This document shows, one piece after another, positions 13,465 to 24,647 of a DNA stretch of 64,000 nucleotides; positions within the stretch are counted from its first letter, which is position 1, and each line of letters begins with the position of its first letter. Under the pieces are notes generated by a model. The model made no database searches and was not told the DNA's origin. It was given only the letters and a program-made list of their open reading frames with translations. This DNA comes from Apiospora phragmitis (lineage: Eukaryota; Ascomycota; Sordariomycetes; Amphisphaeriales; Apiosporaceae), in the NCBI GenBank assembly GCA_038363925.1, contig JAQQWL010000011.1, positions 1,426,001-1,490,000 of the forward strand, in the 5' to 3' direction. The position numbers were made by a program, and so were the translations under genes.

Positions 13465-14136
13465 ATGGAAGAGAGGGACATAGACCATCTCCTGGAGCAG
13501 TACCTCAACCTCCTCCATGAGTACACCAGCCTGCGCGCCGAGCTGAACAAGCTGCAGGCGGGCATCTACCAGAACCTCGCCCGCGCAAACTTCGCGGCCG
13601 AGCGAGGGATGCGATACGGCCAGGACCAGTACGACGACCGCATGCAAGCGTCGCGAAGGGTCCTCGCGCTCCCCTCCTCCTCTGCCTGCCCGACCTTCGA
13701 GGTGGTCAAAGTGGGTGCAGATGCAGGTGCGGACAATACAAGTACCGATACTGCGTCGGTTTCGAAAAGCGAGGCAGTCGCCAGTGAGGTGCAGGGTACC
13801 GACAGGGAGGAGAGGGAGGAGAAGGAAGTAAAAGAGGCAGCAGAGCCAATCGCTTCCTCGGCACAGGAAACGAAACCGAAGTCGTCAGAGCCGAAGGCGA
13901 AGAAGAGCAAGGACCCCTTGCGTTGGTTCGGCCTCATCACGCCGATGCCGCTGCGACAGGCGCAAGCGCAGAGCGTCCAGGCCGTCGAGGATATCGTACC
14001 CAAAATGGTCAGCATCAACGCCGAGATGGCCCAGGTGGAAATTGAGGTTCGGAGGGCACGCAAGAAGCGGGCCAAGGCTGAGGCCGCGGCAAAGAAGTCG
14101 GAGGATGTGGCAAGCAAGGAGGAGCTTACAGTTTGA
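13465..14136 (+). CDS. Vma22/CCDC115-like V-ATPase assembly factor
   Basis: Vma22 works in the ER with Vma21 and Vma12 in assembling the Vo sector of the vacuolar H+-ATPase. This intronless frame has 223 codons from the ATG at 13465 (AAAAATGG context); the open frame runs further upstream but has no earlier ATG. The N-terminal helix (DIDHLLEQYLNLLHEYTSL) predicts a coiled coil, followed by a conserved NFAAERGMRYGQDQYD segment. A variable acidic, Glu/Lys-rich linker comes next. The conserved C-terminal block is DPLRWFGLITPMPLRQAQ with a second long helix (about residues 175-215). The pattern of N-terminal coiled coil, disordered middle and a D-P-L-R-W-F-G block matches fungal Vma22/CCDC115 proteins. 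No membrane segment is present, in line with a peripheral factor. The assignment rests on the two conserved blocks only. Confidence 0.75.
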   Translation: MEERDIDHLLEQYLNLLHEYTSLRAELNKLQAGIYQNLARANFAAERGMRYGQDQYDDRMQASRRVLALPSSSACPTFEVVKVGADAGADNTSTDTASVSKSEAVASEVQGTDREEREEKEVKEAAEPIASSAQETKPKSSEPKAKKSKDPLRWFGLITPMPLRQAQAQSVQAVEDIVPKMVSINAEMAQVEIEVRRARKKRAKAEAAAKKSEDVASKEELTV

Positions 14137-14591
14137 TATGAAACAATCAGTCAGCTTTCTGTACAAAGATAATGTTTTCTCCCCCAACGATCAATCATCA
14201 ACAATGCGTAATGTATCAACCACCATTACCTCGAAATCCCACCGCTACTTACCTTCCCATCATGATCGCCTGTACCTGGTCTTACCCTTGCCTCCCTCGA
14301 CAAGAACTGAGATAGAAGGGCCCTACATATAAATAGTGTAGCTGTGAGATCACCCATGACGCTTACTGGTGCAGAATGAGGAAACTGTTATTTCTAATTA
14401 CATGTATGTATTGCAAATCCGTGTCCTGTGCAATCACTATATAGCACGGTTCTTTATAGAAGCCAGTGATGATCAGCACAAATTAGGTGTAAGAGATGTA
14501 CATCATAATCCTCCGAAACTGAAACCCTTCTATAAACATATAAACACCATCTCGACAAGTACAGGGGGTATCAAGCTATAAATATGTTGTT
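14137..14591. other. Convergent 3' spacer
   Basis: About 450 bp between the converging 3' ends of the Vma22-like gene and tel1. It is AT-rich and should hold both terminators. Nothing else is seen. Confidence 0.6.
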
Positions 14592-17500
14592 TCACGCGTA
14601 TGCAGCCCAGCCTGTGTTGGAAGTTAGCACGGGAGCTTAGATGTATTCTCAAGTGAAGGGGAAGGGAACTTACCAGAATACAACACTGCCAGGTTCCTTT
14701 CATCAGTTGCTTGATTAATCAAGTCGTTGACGGTGGCCGTGACGCTCAAAGTCTTGCTCAGCTTCTTTCTGACCACTTCGAGGGCACGGTCTGCTTCGCT
14801 GGGCTCGTTCACGACGCCCCTTTTCTTCCGAGAATCAATCTCGGCATCGGTCGGCCCTTCCTCTCCCTCGTCGGTCCTCGGGGTTTGGAGTTTTGCCATA
14901 CGAACTGGGCTGATCGACCACGAGTACAACGGATCGTAACGCAGCACATCCAGGATTGTCATGATCGTGTATGTCTCTTCCCGCAGAGCATCCAAAGTGA
15001 ATTCACAGCAGCGACGGAATGCACCTTCGGTTTTGGTTATGCCCATACCATCGACGATGTCACGTGTCAGTCGGAAGGGGACAAGTTCTGGGACTGGTAG
15101 AATCCGACCCATCTCAAAGGCGACACCAAGATCGATGTGGACGACCTCGCCCGTCACCGAGTCCAGCAAGATGTTGTGCCCGTGACGATCGCCAAGACCC
15201 AGCACATGCCCAAGAATCGATATAGCTGCCGTGGTACGCGTATATGCCGTACGTTTGGCATACCATTCATCGGGATCAGAGAAATTCTCCATAAAGAAGT
15301 ATCGCATGACAGGCTGGAAGCGCTCAGTCACTTTCTTGTAGGTAGACACTCTTGTCTCGACTGATTTGTGTTGAACCTGCGAGATCTCCTTTCGGCATTG
15401 AGAGCCTTTGTAGTCCTTCGGATGATAGCGCTCGTGCGCTGGCATCAGATATTCATGGAATGGGATTGTGTTTGGAACGAATTCGATCAGGCCAGATGAT
15501 GCGGTTAGTGGCAGCACCTTATATGTCCTAATTCCCAGGTTTCGTTGCTGTGTGGACCTATGCAGCTTGAGTACCGAGGAAGCAGCTGCAAATACTTGCT
15601 CCATGATAGCATCTTGGCGGAGATCATCCGAACCACCCTTCACCAATTGCTTGTACCGTTCGCCGTTACTGCCGACCAGAGTAATGATCTTTGGTGCGCT
15701 TACACCCGAGGCAATGCTCATGGAATCTTCCAGTTTGGTAACATATGGGATCCGGGAATAGACTTTGTCGGCAGATAGCTCTATCTGCATCGTAGGTGGC
15801 GGGATTTGGTACTTTGTAAGATCCTGGAGAAGCCGCAGCCCGGCGCTGGAGTTTTTGATCGCAATCTTCTGCCCTGCCTTATAGCGCGAAGGGTCGCGTT
15901 CGGTAGCCAACATATGGTACGACTTGCTAGTCTTGTCGATCGAGGTCCAAATAGTCGATACGCTCTGTGTTTGACCGAGCTTCTTTCCCACTTTCTCCGT
16001 GGCTCTCTGGCGCAGAACGGCCACGTCGTCTTTGTTATTTGTACGAGATCTCATACCAGACCAAATTTGATACATCCCATGGTAAGGGTGGTCAACACAG
16101 ATGCGATACACAAGTTCAATGAGCAACCTCTGGAACGGGTGGCTTTGGTCAACCAGCCGGGAACTGAGCTGGTTCATCAGAGCGGCAAACTTTCGCGTCG
16201 GCACCTTGTCGATATAGCGCTTGACTGCTTCGTTTGTCATATCCTCGCCGGAACGCTCAAGCCACAGGGCAGTAAACCGTAGAGCATCATTATTGTGCTC
16301 ATCCGAGGCAGTCAGCGAAAGAAGGTAGTTCTCCAAACTCAAGCGAACGAATTCACTTCTGCTCTGCTCAACACGACGAAGCTCTTGATCATCAAGGTCC
16401 AGCCATTGCTTCGCCTTTGTCAAGTGACTCTGATAGCGGGTTCTCAACTGTGATTCCTTTGCACTAGCGACAAGACCTTTCAGTTGCACCACTTCGTCAT
16501 TCTTGCCCTTTCGGAGATGTTGCAAGCGAGCAAGGTCCTCGAGACTGTCCGGGTTCTGGAGCTGCTCGTCACAGAACATGGCGAATTGGTGGTAGACTTT
16601 GCCAGCTTCCTGTCCATCGATTCGACCTCGGAGCTCCTTCAGAGCAGGTTGGAGATAGTTCTTCTGGATATTGTCAGGTTTCTCTAGTTTGGCGACCGAT
16701 ACTTGATGGCCGATCTTTGCAAGAAGATCACTTCGTTGGACAAGGACGGTCTGCTTTTTCAAATCCGAGGCTGCCTCGATGCTCTGAAGCATGCGAATCG
16801 AGGAAACCATTTCTTGATGATCCCACAATGCATTTGCGGCTTCTAGTTTTGCAGCCGCATCGATGACAAGGCCGAGTTCTGAGCTCGGTGATATGAGACC
16901 ATTGAGCATGGTCGCGATGTTAAGTGACTCCTGAGTTGCTTGGTGGAAACGATAGACATTGGATGATAGCAACATGGACTTGACCTCTGCTAACCTCGTC
17001 TCAGGTTTGCTGAACGTACCGGCAGACCGGATTGGCAGAGTATGGCCGAGCATGCTCAATGTAGTTTCTCTGCAGGATAAGATCTGCATAACATCCGCGT
17101 ACCTATCATAATTAGCACAGCCACTCGTGTAGTCTATGGTAATGAACCAACCTTCCACTTTTCATCCAATGTGATCGAGCCTCAAATGAAGCTAGGATGT
17201 CATCAAGTTCCGTCGCATCGGCCACGTGGAGTATATCATCCAATTCAGTCAATGCAGCTAGGACAGCTACATTATGACGAACATTGGCTTTGCTAATATC
17301 ACGACTGACAGCGTTCCGCATGATCGATTTCAGTCCACTGTAAATGGACTGCCGGGCAATGTTCATATCGACTGCCTGATAACAGCCTTGGTACGCTTTG
17401 TACAATATGGCCGCTGGGTTGTTCGTGAGGGGTGGTGCCGGGATATTCCATATTTCAAGTCTTCTCGCATTATTGAATGTATTATCAACGGACGTAGAAT

Positions 17501-20500
17501 CGGGATGGAGACTCTGCTGGCTCTGCAAAAGGGAGTGGGACAATCCCGCGAGGCCGAGATTACTCAGGGTGCTGACAAGGTGTCTCCCATCTGAGCTAGC
17601 CGCTGGGTCTTTCTTGCGAATATGGCTGTCATGCTGTGCTCCACGAAAAGCAAGGCTTTTGCTGCCGTTCTTTTCGTAATCTAGCCGGGCTAGTACATTG
17701 TCCAGGCTTGCGCTGGTAGGCAGTCCATAGTATGCGTCGGGGTCATTTATATTCTCGAATATGTCCAGCAGCACGTCCGTAGATTCCTGGGCCCGGACGG
17801 CAGAGGACCGTCGTGAATGTCGAGAACCCTCGTTTGCAGAAGACTCAATAAAAAGAAGAGCAGTTTTATGCATACCACAACGTGCGGCAGCCGAAGCGAC
17901 ATCTGAGAGATCAATGTCCATCCACTGCGAGCGGTCAGCGATCGAACTTTCACCAGGAAACTTCCGAGTCCTCAAAAAGAGGAGCATGTTGATGATGAGA
18001 CTCAGGTTATCCTTGGTTTTGGACAACGTTAGCTTTAGCCATTCCCTCAACGCTGCGGAGAAGGACTTCTTTGCAGATTGTCGCTGGCCATGCTCGGCAA
18101 GGAGAACCAGATGAATGATGAAGGGGAATGCTGCTTCCGCAAAATTTGGAACATGCTCTAGAACCTGGGGCATAGCATCTAAGATAATGCTTCCAGGCAC
18201 TGACTGGATAAGATGGATTGTCACATGTTGTGCCCACGCAGGGTCTTCAAGCGCCTCTGGAGAAAATACGACGTTTTCTGGGTGAGCCTCTGCGGGACTA
18301 TTATCCGACGGGGGTGTGCGGTAGGGAAGCCAGTCCGAAGCTGACAAAAGTTCCTGTGACAGAATCCTTCCGCACGCCTCCAGCAAGTCATTGTCTTCCT
18401 GTGCGGCAGCCTCCGACACGATAGTCCGCAGAGAGGATTCTACAATACCAGCAGTGAAGCAGTGGATGTCGCCAGTAAGAGACTGCATCAAATTCAGCAG
18501 ACCTTGTTCGGAACTATACCCACCAGATGACCTCTTTAGGTAGTCTGTTAAATGGGATTCACGCAGGAGGGTCAGATCGATGTCCCCAGAAGCAGAAAAG
18601 CTTCGGCCAACAACGCGTGCCGCCCATGCCAGATAGTCGTCGCCTATAGATTGTGTCTGAGAAGAGCTCTTCCAAACGGCAGTCGAGATAGCAGTCGCGT
18701 CCTCATCTGAATTCACTGCATCGCTTCTGAATGAGTCGGGGATGTGGAAGTCCTTGCATAATATACCGAGGGCAATCTTTCGAGACGTTTCGCTAAGCAA
18801 TTGGGTTTTGTTTCCCTCGTCGCGCAAGATCTCGAGCAGCAGGTTGCTCTCATGGGTATCCTGTTCGGCATTGCCTGAGGATCTGACATGAGAAGCCGCA
18901 TATGTTATGGCCTTGAAAGCATCGGTTTGCTGTCCATGTTCAAGCAGCGGCGATTGGTACTGCTCCAAGTACTTTGTGAACCACGAATGGAACTTTTGGG
19001 CCTTACTCATTGTCGCTTTGAATTGACTTTCCTGGGTGGTACTCGCTTGACTAGACTCGAGGAATACCCTGAGAGACGCCAAGGTCGACAGAGCATAACC
19101 AGCAAGAAACGATGGTGACTCGGTCAGCGTCTGTAGTCCACGCACAAGTAGATATTGTGTCATCCCGAGGGAATCATCAGCACATTCTGGATCAACTAGA
19201 AATGGTCGCAGCGTCTGCAACAGCATCTGCAAAGGATATGGATCCCACGCATGCGAGCCAGCAAGACAAACCAACACACGCACTCTCCTGATTACAGAAC
19301 AAGTGTGTAAGGGACCAAGTGCTGTATGTACCAAGTTAAACAGGGTTCTTGCAACTGAAACGACAAGGGCAGGTGTCCATAGCGATGGCAATTCGTACTC
19401 TGTTCGGCTACAGAGAAGCGCCAATTCTCTGCTCAAGTGCTTGGCTTTGAATGTGGGCTGCTGGTTGGGGGCTAGTTCGACCTCTGAATGACCAAACCCT
19501 TTGATCTCGGCCATTGCTTCAGCGGCGTAGACAAGACTTTCATCCTTGGACCAAGAATGTTCCACTGGGCCTTCCTGGTCTATGAGAAGGAAGAACTGAG
19601 CGATAATTTCGGTGAAGTTGATGTACACATTCTCAAGATACAACTCTCTTCCCATCAACTTGCGAATCCGGCTTTCGGCTTTCTGCGCATTCTCGGGTTG
19701 GCGTGTGCTAACATCGTAGGAAATTCCGGCTGCTAAAACCTTGGAGAAAGATCTCTGCACCAACTGCACAGGGTCTAGGCCAAGATGCCTGGCGAGGGAT
19801 ACTAACTCTTGGTCATGACCGCGCATCATCATTATGGCCGCTGCTTCCGACTGCGCATGCTTGAGAAGCCCCTCGAGGCTTGTGTAACCAAAAATCTCGA
19901 ACGGAATGTTCTCAATCGAATCTTCGCCGAGCCAGGTATAGAGCAGCTGTGGAGCAAATAGCTTGAAAAGGTTTCGAGAACTCTCGAGCTGGAGTGAGGT
20001 GGCAATCTTCTTGAGGCAGTAGCTCGCATGTTTTGCAGATTCTTGAATCTGACCTGCCGTCTCAAAGATATGATAGACGCAACGACGGAGCAAGGTAGGC
20101 CAATGTTGAGCCAGCTCTGCCAGCACATAGAGTCTGAAAGAAATGCCTTCCGAGAACTCGGGCTCTGTGGGCAGGTTATGCAATATAGACTCGGCGAAAA
20201 CATCGTCGTGTGCTTTGAGGACGAAGCGGCTGAATATTACAGGAAGTCTTTGGGCGATGTAAAATTTGACAGGTACTGAGCCCAGCTCTAGTATACCAAG
20301 GATGGACTGGATCGTATTTGGAACCCCTAACGCCTCCGGATACTTCTCATCTATCATAGTCAAGCTCAACAGGAGACGTGCAAGAATAGTCTGAATCCTG
20401 TCCGACAGGAGGTTGTTGGGCAGAGCGCTCTTGACAAAGAACCGGTAGAAGTCGCCGACTTCCTCGCTGATACCACTTCGTTTGTCAGTCCAGCTCGGCA

Positions 20501-23500
20501 TGAGCCCTTCAATGACATCTAGTACTAGCGCAAGGGCTGTCTCGCAGCTGGAATATGTGCTGCTTGCCATGATAGTCCCAAATCGTTCGATAAGCAGTTT
20601 TTGGTCATCCGGACTAATCATAGCATCCCCAGTGAGCAACTCGCGGCCTAGTTGCTTACTCAACAAGAGTTCTTCGTCTGACAACGCCAGAAATCTGTCC
20701 AGGAATAAATGGGGAACGAGCCCAACCTGCCCAGGGCTGTCTCGAAGGATTTTCAGGAGGTGTAGTCTCTGTATTGTGTCCGTATGAAATGAGTTCGTAT
20801 CGAGCATAACAGTCTCCCGTCGCGAGATCTCGAGCCCCTTTGACGTGGTGGTTGAACGGCTCTCCTGGGAACCAAACTCGTCATCCAAGTCCATTCCATC
20901 CTCTTCATGCCCGCTCGTCAGCCTCTCCAATTGCTGATATTCGTCTGAGAGTTTGGAGAAGAAGCTGAGAGCTTGGGTGATTCTTTCGCAAAACTACTAA
21001 TGTCGCACTCTCGATAACTGGGGAGATAAGGCCGTATGATCCGCAATACTCTCTCGTAAAAAACCGACTATCGGCAGACAGAGAGGCAGCAATCAAGGTA
21101 TTCTTCAACAGTTCGAATAATGATGCCTCTAGATTCTGTGTTTGTTGTACGTGCGCTTCTGTCAGGAGCGGAAGGCAAAAGAAGCCGGTAGTCACGAAAC
21201 CCAGCACACTCTCCAACTTTTCTGGGGAAATGTGTGATGAGCCATCGCCGCGCGCATTCCAGGTAGCACATAGGGCTACTAGCTCTTGAAATCTCAGGAT
21301 AGAGCAGTTCCGCAATAAGCTTCCTGACGGCATATGTGTCGGACGTCGCGGCAGCCCGGGAAGTTGGGGCTGCCTCGAAGTATTGCAGCTTCTGCGTCTC
21401 AAAGCTAGCTTTATCGTCATCTGACAGTAGGAGGTACCGAACAATATCTCTTCGCTCCTGTAGCAGGCCCCAAGCCTCGCCAAGCGACCCAACTACAGCC
21501 TGAGGCAAGCAAGTAAGAACCATATGAGAAACCCCACAAGCGGCTCGAAGTAGATTGATGATGTCTATCGGCTCTACGAGTGGGGAATAGAACGATGCGA
21601 AGATCGGATCGGCTATTCAGGTTAGCACTTGCATTGTCGCACTATTATCTTGCAGAAGATCTCACCTGGGTCATATCTGAGGAAAAGCCAACGCACTACA
21701 TGGCTACATGTTGAGAAGCTGGCGCCCGGCAGATGGTGGTTTCTTAGTTGAAGTAGCTTCGTCATCAAAATAACGGAGGAGTCCACCAAGATAGCAGGAC
21801 CACTGACGTCAGCTGCTGTCACGATATTGTGAAAATCATCTGAGATGTCGTGGAATTGTATCAGGTCCCGAGACACTATTATGCGTAGTAGGAGGGAAGC
21901 AGCACGGCAAGTCCCTTGAATACTTAAGTTGCGAGAAGCGATGAACCACAATTGCTTCCACGGTGCGGCCAAGGACTCCGTTTGGGCGTGTTCTGTTTGA
22001 GCAAGACTGTCCCATGTTAGATGATCCGGTTATACTTAAGCCAATATATGCGAACTTACCTCGCAGTGGCAATCATGGCCCAGACCGAAATATTCCCGTT
22101 TTTGTGAGCTGCCAAATTGACCAACGAGGACAGGGTTTCGGCCATGAAAGCCTCGGTGATCTGAACATTTGCAACGAAAAAAGGAATGACCTGCAAAGCA
22201 GCAAGCTGCGCATTGAGATCAGGAGATAATAGCCTTTGCCGAAGGCGACTATAACCTGACGCCATGCGACGCTTTTTCCGTGGTTGCTCTTGTTCATCCT
22301 CATCTCGGGCTTGCGTCAAGTGTGACGCTCTCCACAATGTGGCTTCCATGAGTGATAGGGTATGTACGACAGCCCATCTCCTTTCCGCCTCAGCATTATG
22401 GAGACGGAGACCGAACAGATGGGTGGCCAATGAATATTGATGTCGGGGGACTGCGGAATAAGACAAATCGTCCTGCTGTAGCTGGCTGCGAATATCTCTG
22501 CGGGTGTATGCTGACCAGAGCAAGTCGCACAAGTCTTCGACGTTGGCAACGAGTGTCGAATCATTCGTTTGCACCAAACTTTCCAGCTGCATGTGCATAC
22601 TATATAGAGCCTTGAGCATCTCGACTTGCAGATTATTGAGCAGAGCGTCATCCTTGGAAGCAATTTTGGCTTGCCACCAATGCCCGATAAGGGGAACCAA
22701 CTCGGCCGCTAGTGATCCTGCGTGCTCGATGTCGTCCGTTTGGGCATAATTAAGAGCCACATTGATAATCGAGAAGGCAACCTGAAGGCTCGCAGCCACA
22801 CCAGACGACGGCAGCTTGAGTACTTGGATACCGATGGACGATATGTCTTTTATCCGCTTCTGCAGTGGTGCATTGGCTGCCGAGATCAACGACAAGAGGC
22901 AGTTCAGAAGGTCGTGGAGCCGACTCTTTTCCATGTGGCCACCGCTGCGTTGTGTTGACGATATTGCACTGGATCGTTGAGTCGAGAAAGTCATGGAGAA
23001 TGTTTGCGCGGTAGGGACTGGTGATGACCGGTAGGAGTCAGAATCCGTGTCCCCAGCATCTATATAACGCGTAATGGTCTGCAAGCTGAAGTCGACGCAG
23101 TCATACCAGCCTTCGGCGTCGTACGTCGCCAGTAGTTCCACGTTGACGGGATGGCTCAGCAAAGCCATAAGGGCCTTGATGTAACCTTGTACAAGAGGCT
23201 CTACCGAATCTGCATCAGGACCAGGGAGTGTCTGAGTGATGTGGTCAATGATTGCTACTAGAGTCTTCCTCTTGAGCCTGGAAGCCCCAGACTCAATGAC
23301 AACTCGTAGGGCTTCTGCACATTTTGCCAGCTTTCCCGCTGCACCCCGGGCTGTCTTTTTCGCCCCTAGAAAAGACTGTTTCTCGGAGATGGCACATCGG
23401 AAAAGGGTATCAAGGATCTGGTGATAGTGTTTGTCGCTGAGGGCCGATCTGCCTTGGTCAGTAATTGGATGTGTCGTGGGGCTCATTGAACCTACAAGTC

Positions 23501-23763
23501 TGCTGCCTTGGTCTTCTTACTGAAGAAGAAGATGAGATCTATATGGCCATCAATAAGTGATGCGTCCCGTTTAGAGCGCCTCCATTTTCCAAAACTGACT
23601 CACCATCTAAAGCTGCTTGGCGGTTTTTGAGATTGCCATTGTCGATTGTTTCTGAATCGCATGGTGTTAGTATATGTATAGCCGATCTGGCAGCAATATA
23701 GGTGTGTAACTCACGCCGCACATCTTCTATGCTTTCTCCCCTGACCCTAGTGGAGGGGGCCAT
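14592..23763 (-). CDS. TEL1: Tel1, ATM-family checkpoint kinase (frame broken twice)
   Basis: Tel1/ATM is the PI3K-like kinase recruited to DNA double-strand ends and telomeres. I resolve eight exons: 23715-23763, 23604-23651, 23496-23538, 22060-23448, 21666-22006, 17152-21612, 14674-17102 and 14592-14611. The tiny N-terminal exons carry the TAN-type motif NLKNRQAALDDLI; the next resumes with LSDKHYHQILDTLF. A long HEAT-repeat region and a FAT domain follow. The kinase domain (about 14700-15750) shows GSDDLRQDAIMEQVF, LGLGDRHGHNILLDS (catalytic loop), VHIDLGVAFE (activation loop) and VPFRLTRDIVDGMG. The last 20-base exon completes the FATC end SGWAAYA. Two single-base frame breaks lie in the sixth exon, near 21290 and 20991; each behaves as one extra base. 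After discounting them the exons sum to 2,926 codons including stop, the usual Tel1 size. Nup192 starts 885 bp away on the other strand. Confidence 0.93.
23449..23495 (-). other. TEL1: Very short third intron of tel1
   Basis: This 47-bp intron is deduced from homology and phase. The donor is GTAGGT and the branch point TTACTGAC lies close to the GGCAG acceptor. Splicing it joins the TAN-type segment to LSDKHYHQ; reading through gives a stop at once, so gene predictors tend to start the protein too late, at 23486. Confidence 0.75.
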
Positions 23764-24647
23764 TATGGCTTGCTTCAATACAATTGAAAGAGAATGCGAC
23801 CAATTGTTTCGGGCTGCCGCATTGTATTATTGATACTTAATTATGAGAGGTTCCTTTCGGTGGAAATAAGAAGAGTTGTGCAGTATTAAAAGAAGGCTAT
23901 GCACATTCTCACTTGGGCCTCCAGTAAAGTTGATGTTTTTTTGTTGGTTGGCAGCCACTGACCAAAGATGCGAGTGAGATCCTAGGCTTGGCAGAAGAGA
24001 CTCGTTAGATACCCTCAATAAGGCTCCAGCTCAAGAATGACCAATAACTTTAGGCCTGGTTATATATAAAAAGTATGATAGAAGCAGAAGCATCACAAAT
24101 CCTAAACTGCCAGGCGAACCTTCCATCTGCTGATTACCTACTTTATTAATACCTAAAACCCAAGTAACCTACTTAAGCAAACATGAGTTTCAGCCCGGGC
24201 CTCTAGGACTGCAATTGCCGTTGCATGCTGGAAGTCGCGGCAGAATACTCACCGCCTTCCCAATCCAGTAACCTCTTTGTTGACTTTCGGGCGGAAAGAG
24301 CTGCGCTAAACAGCTTGACCCCTGCCAAAAATTTATTGAACCAATCATCGCCTGGCGCAACTGAAGAACTGACCGTAGCTTCAACACGTCTATTTCCTGC
24401 CCTTGTGAAACCGGCGTCACTGCTCGGCCTATTTCGCAACGAAGAGAAAACCAGATCGACAACACAGCATCAGCACCCGTCCGCGCGATTATCCGACTGC
24501 TATTTGAGACCCGACCCTACGAATACCGTGCTAATACACATTCGCTGTGAGATCGCGGCGAATACCTGACTCCACTGACTCCAGAGGGGCAGCTCTCTTC
24601 CGACCTGGGCGACTGCGCCATGTTACAATAAGAAGCCGCACCCGACA
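23764..24647. promoter_or_regulatory. Bidirectional promoter region of tel1 and nup192
   Basis: The 884 bp between two divergent start codons must carry both promoters. It is AT-rich next to tel1 and of more balanced composition next to nup192. I see no further gene here. No TATA box can be assigned with confidence to either side. Confidence 0.6.
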
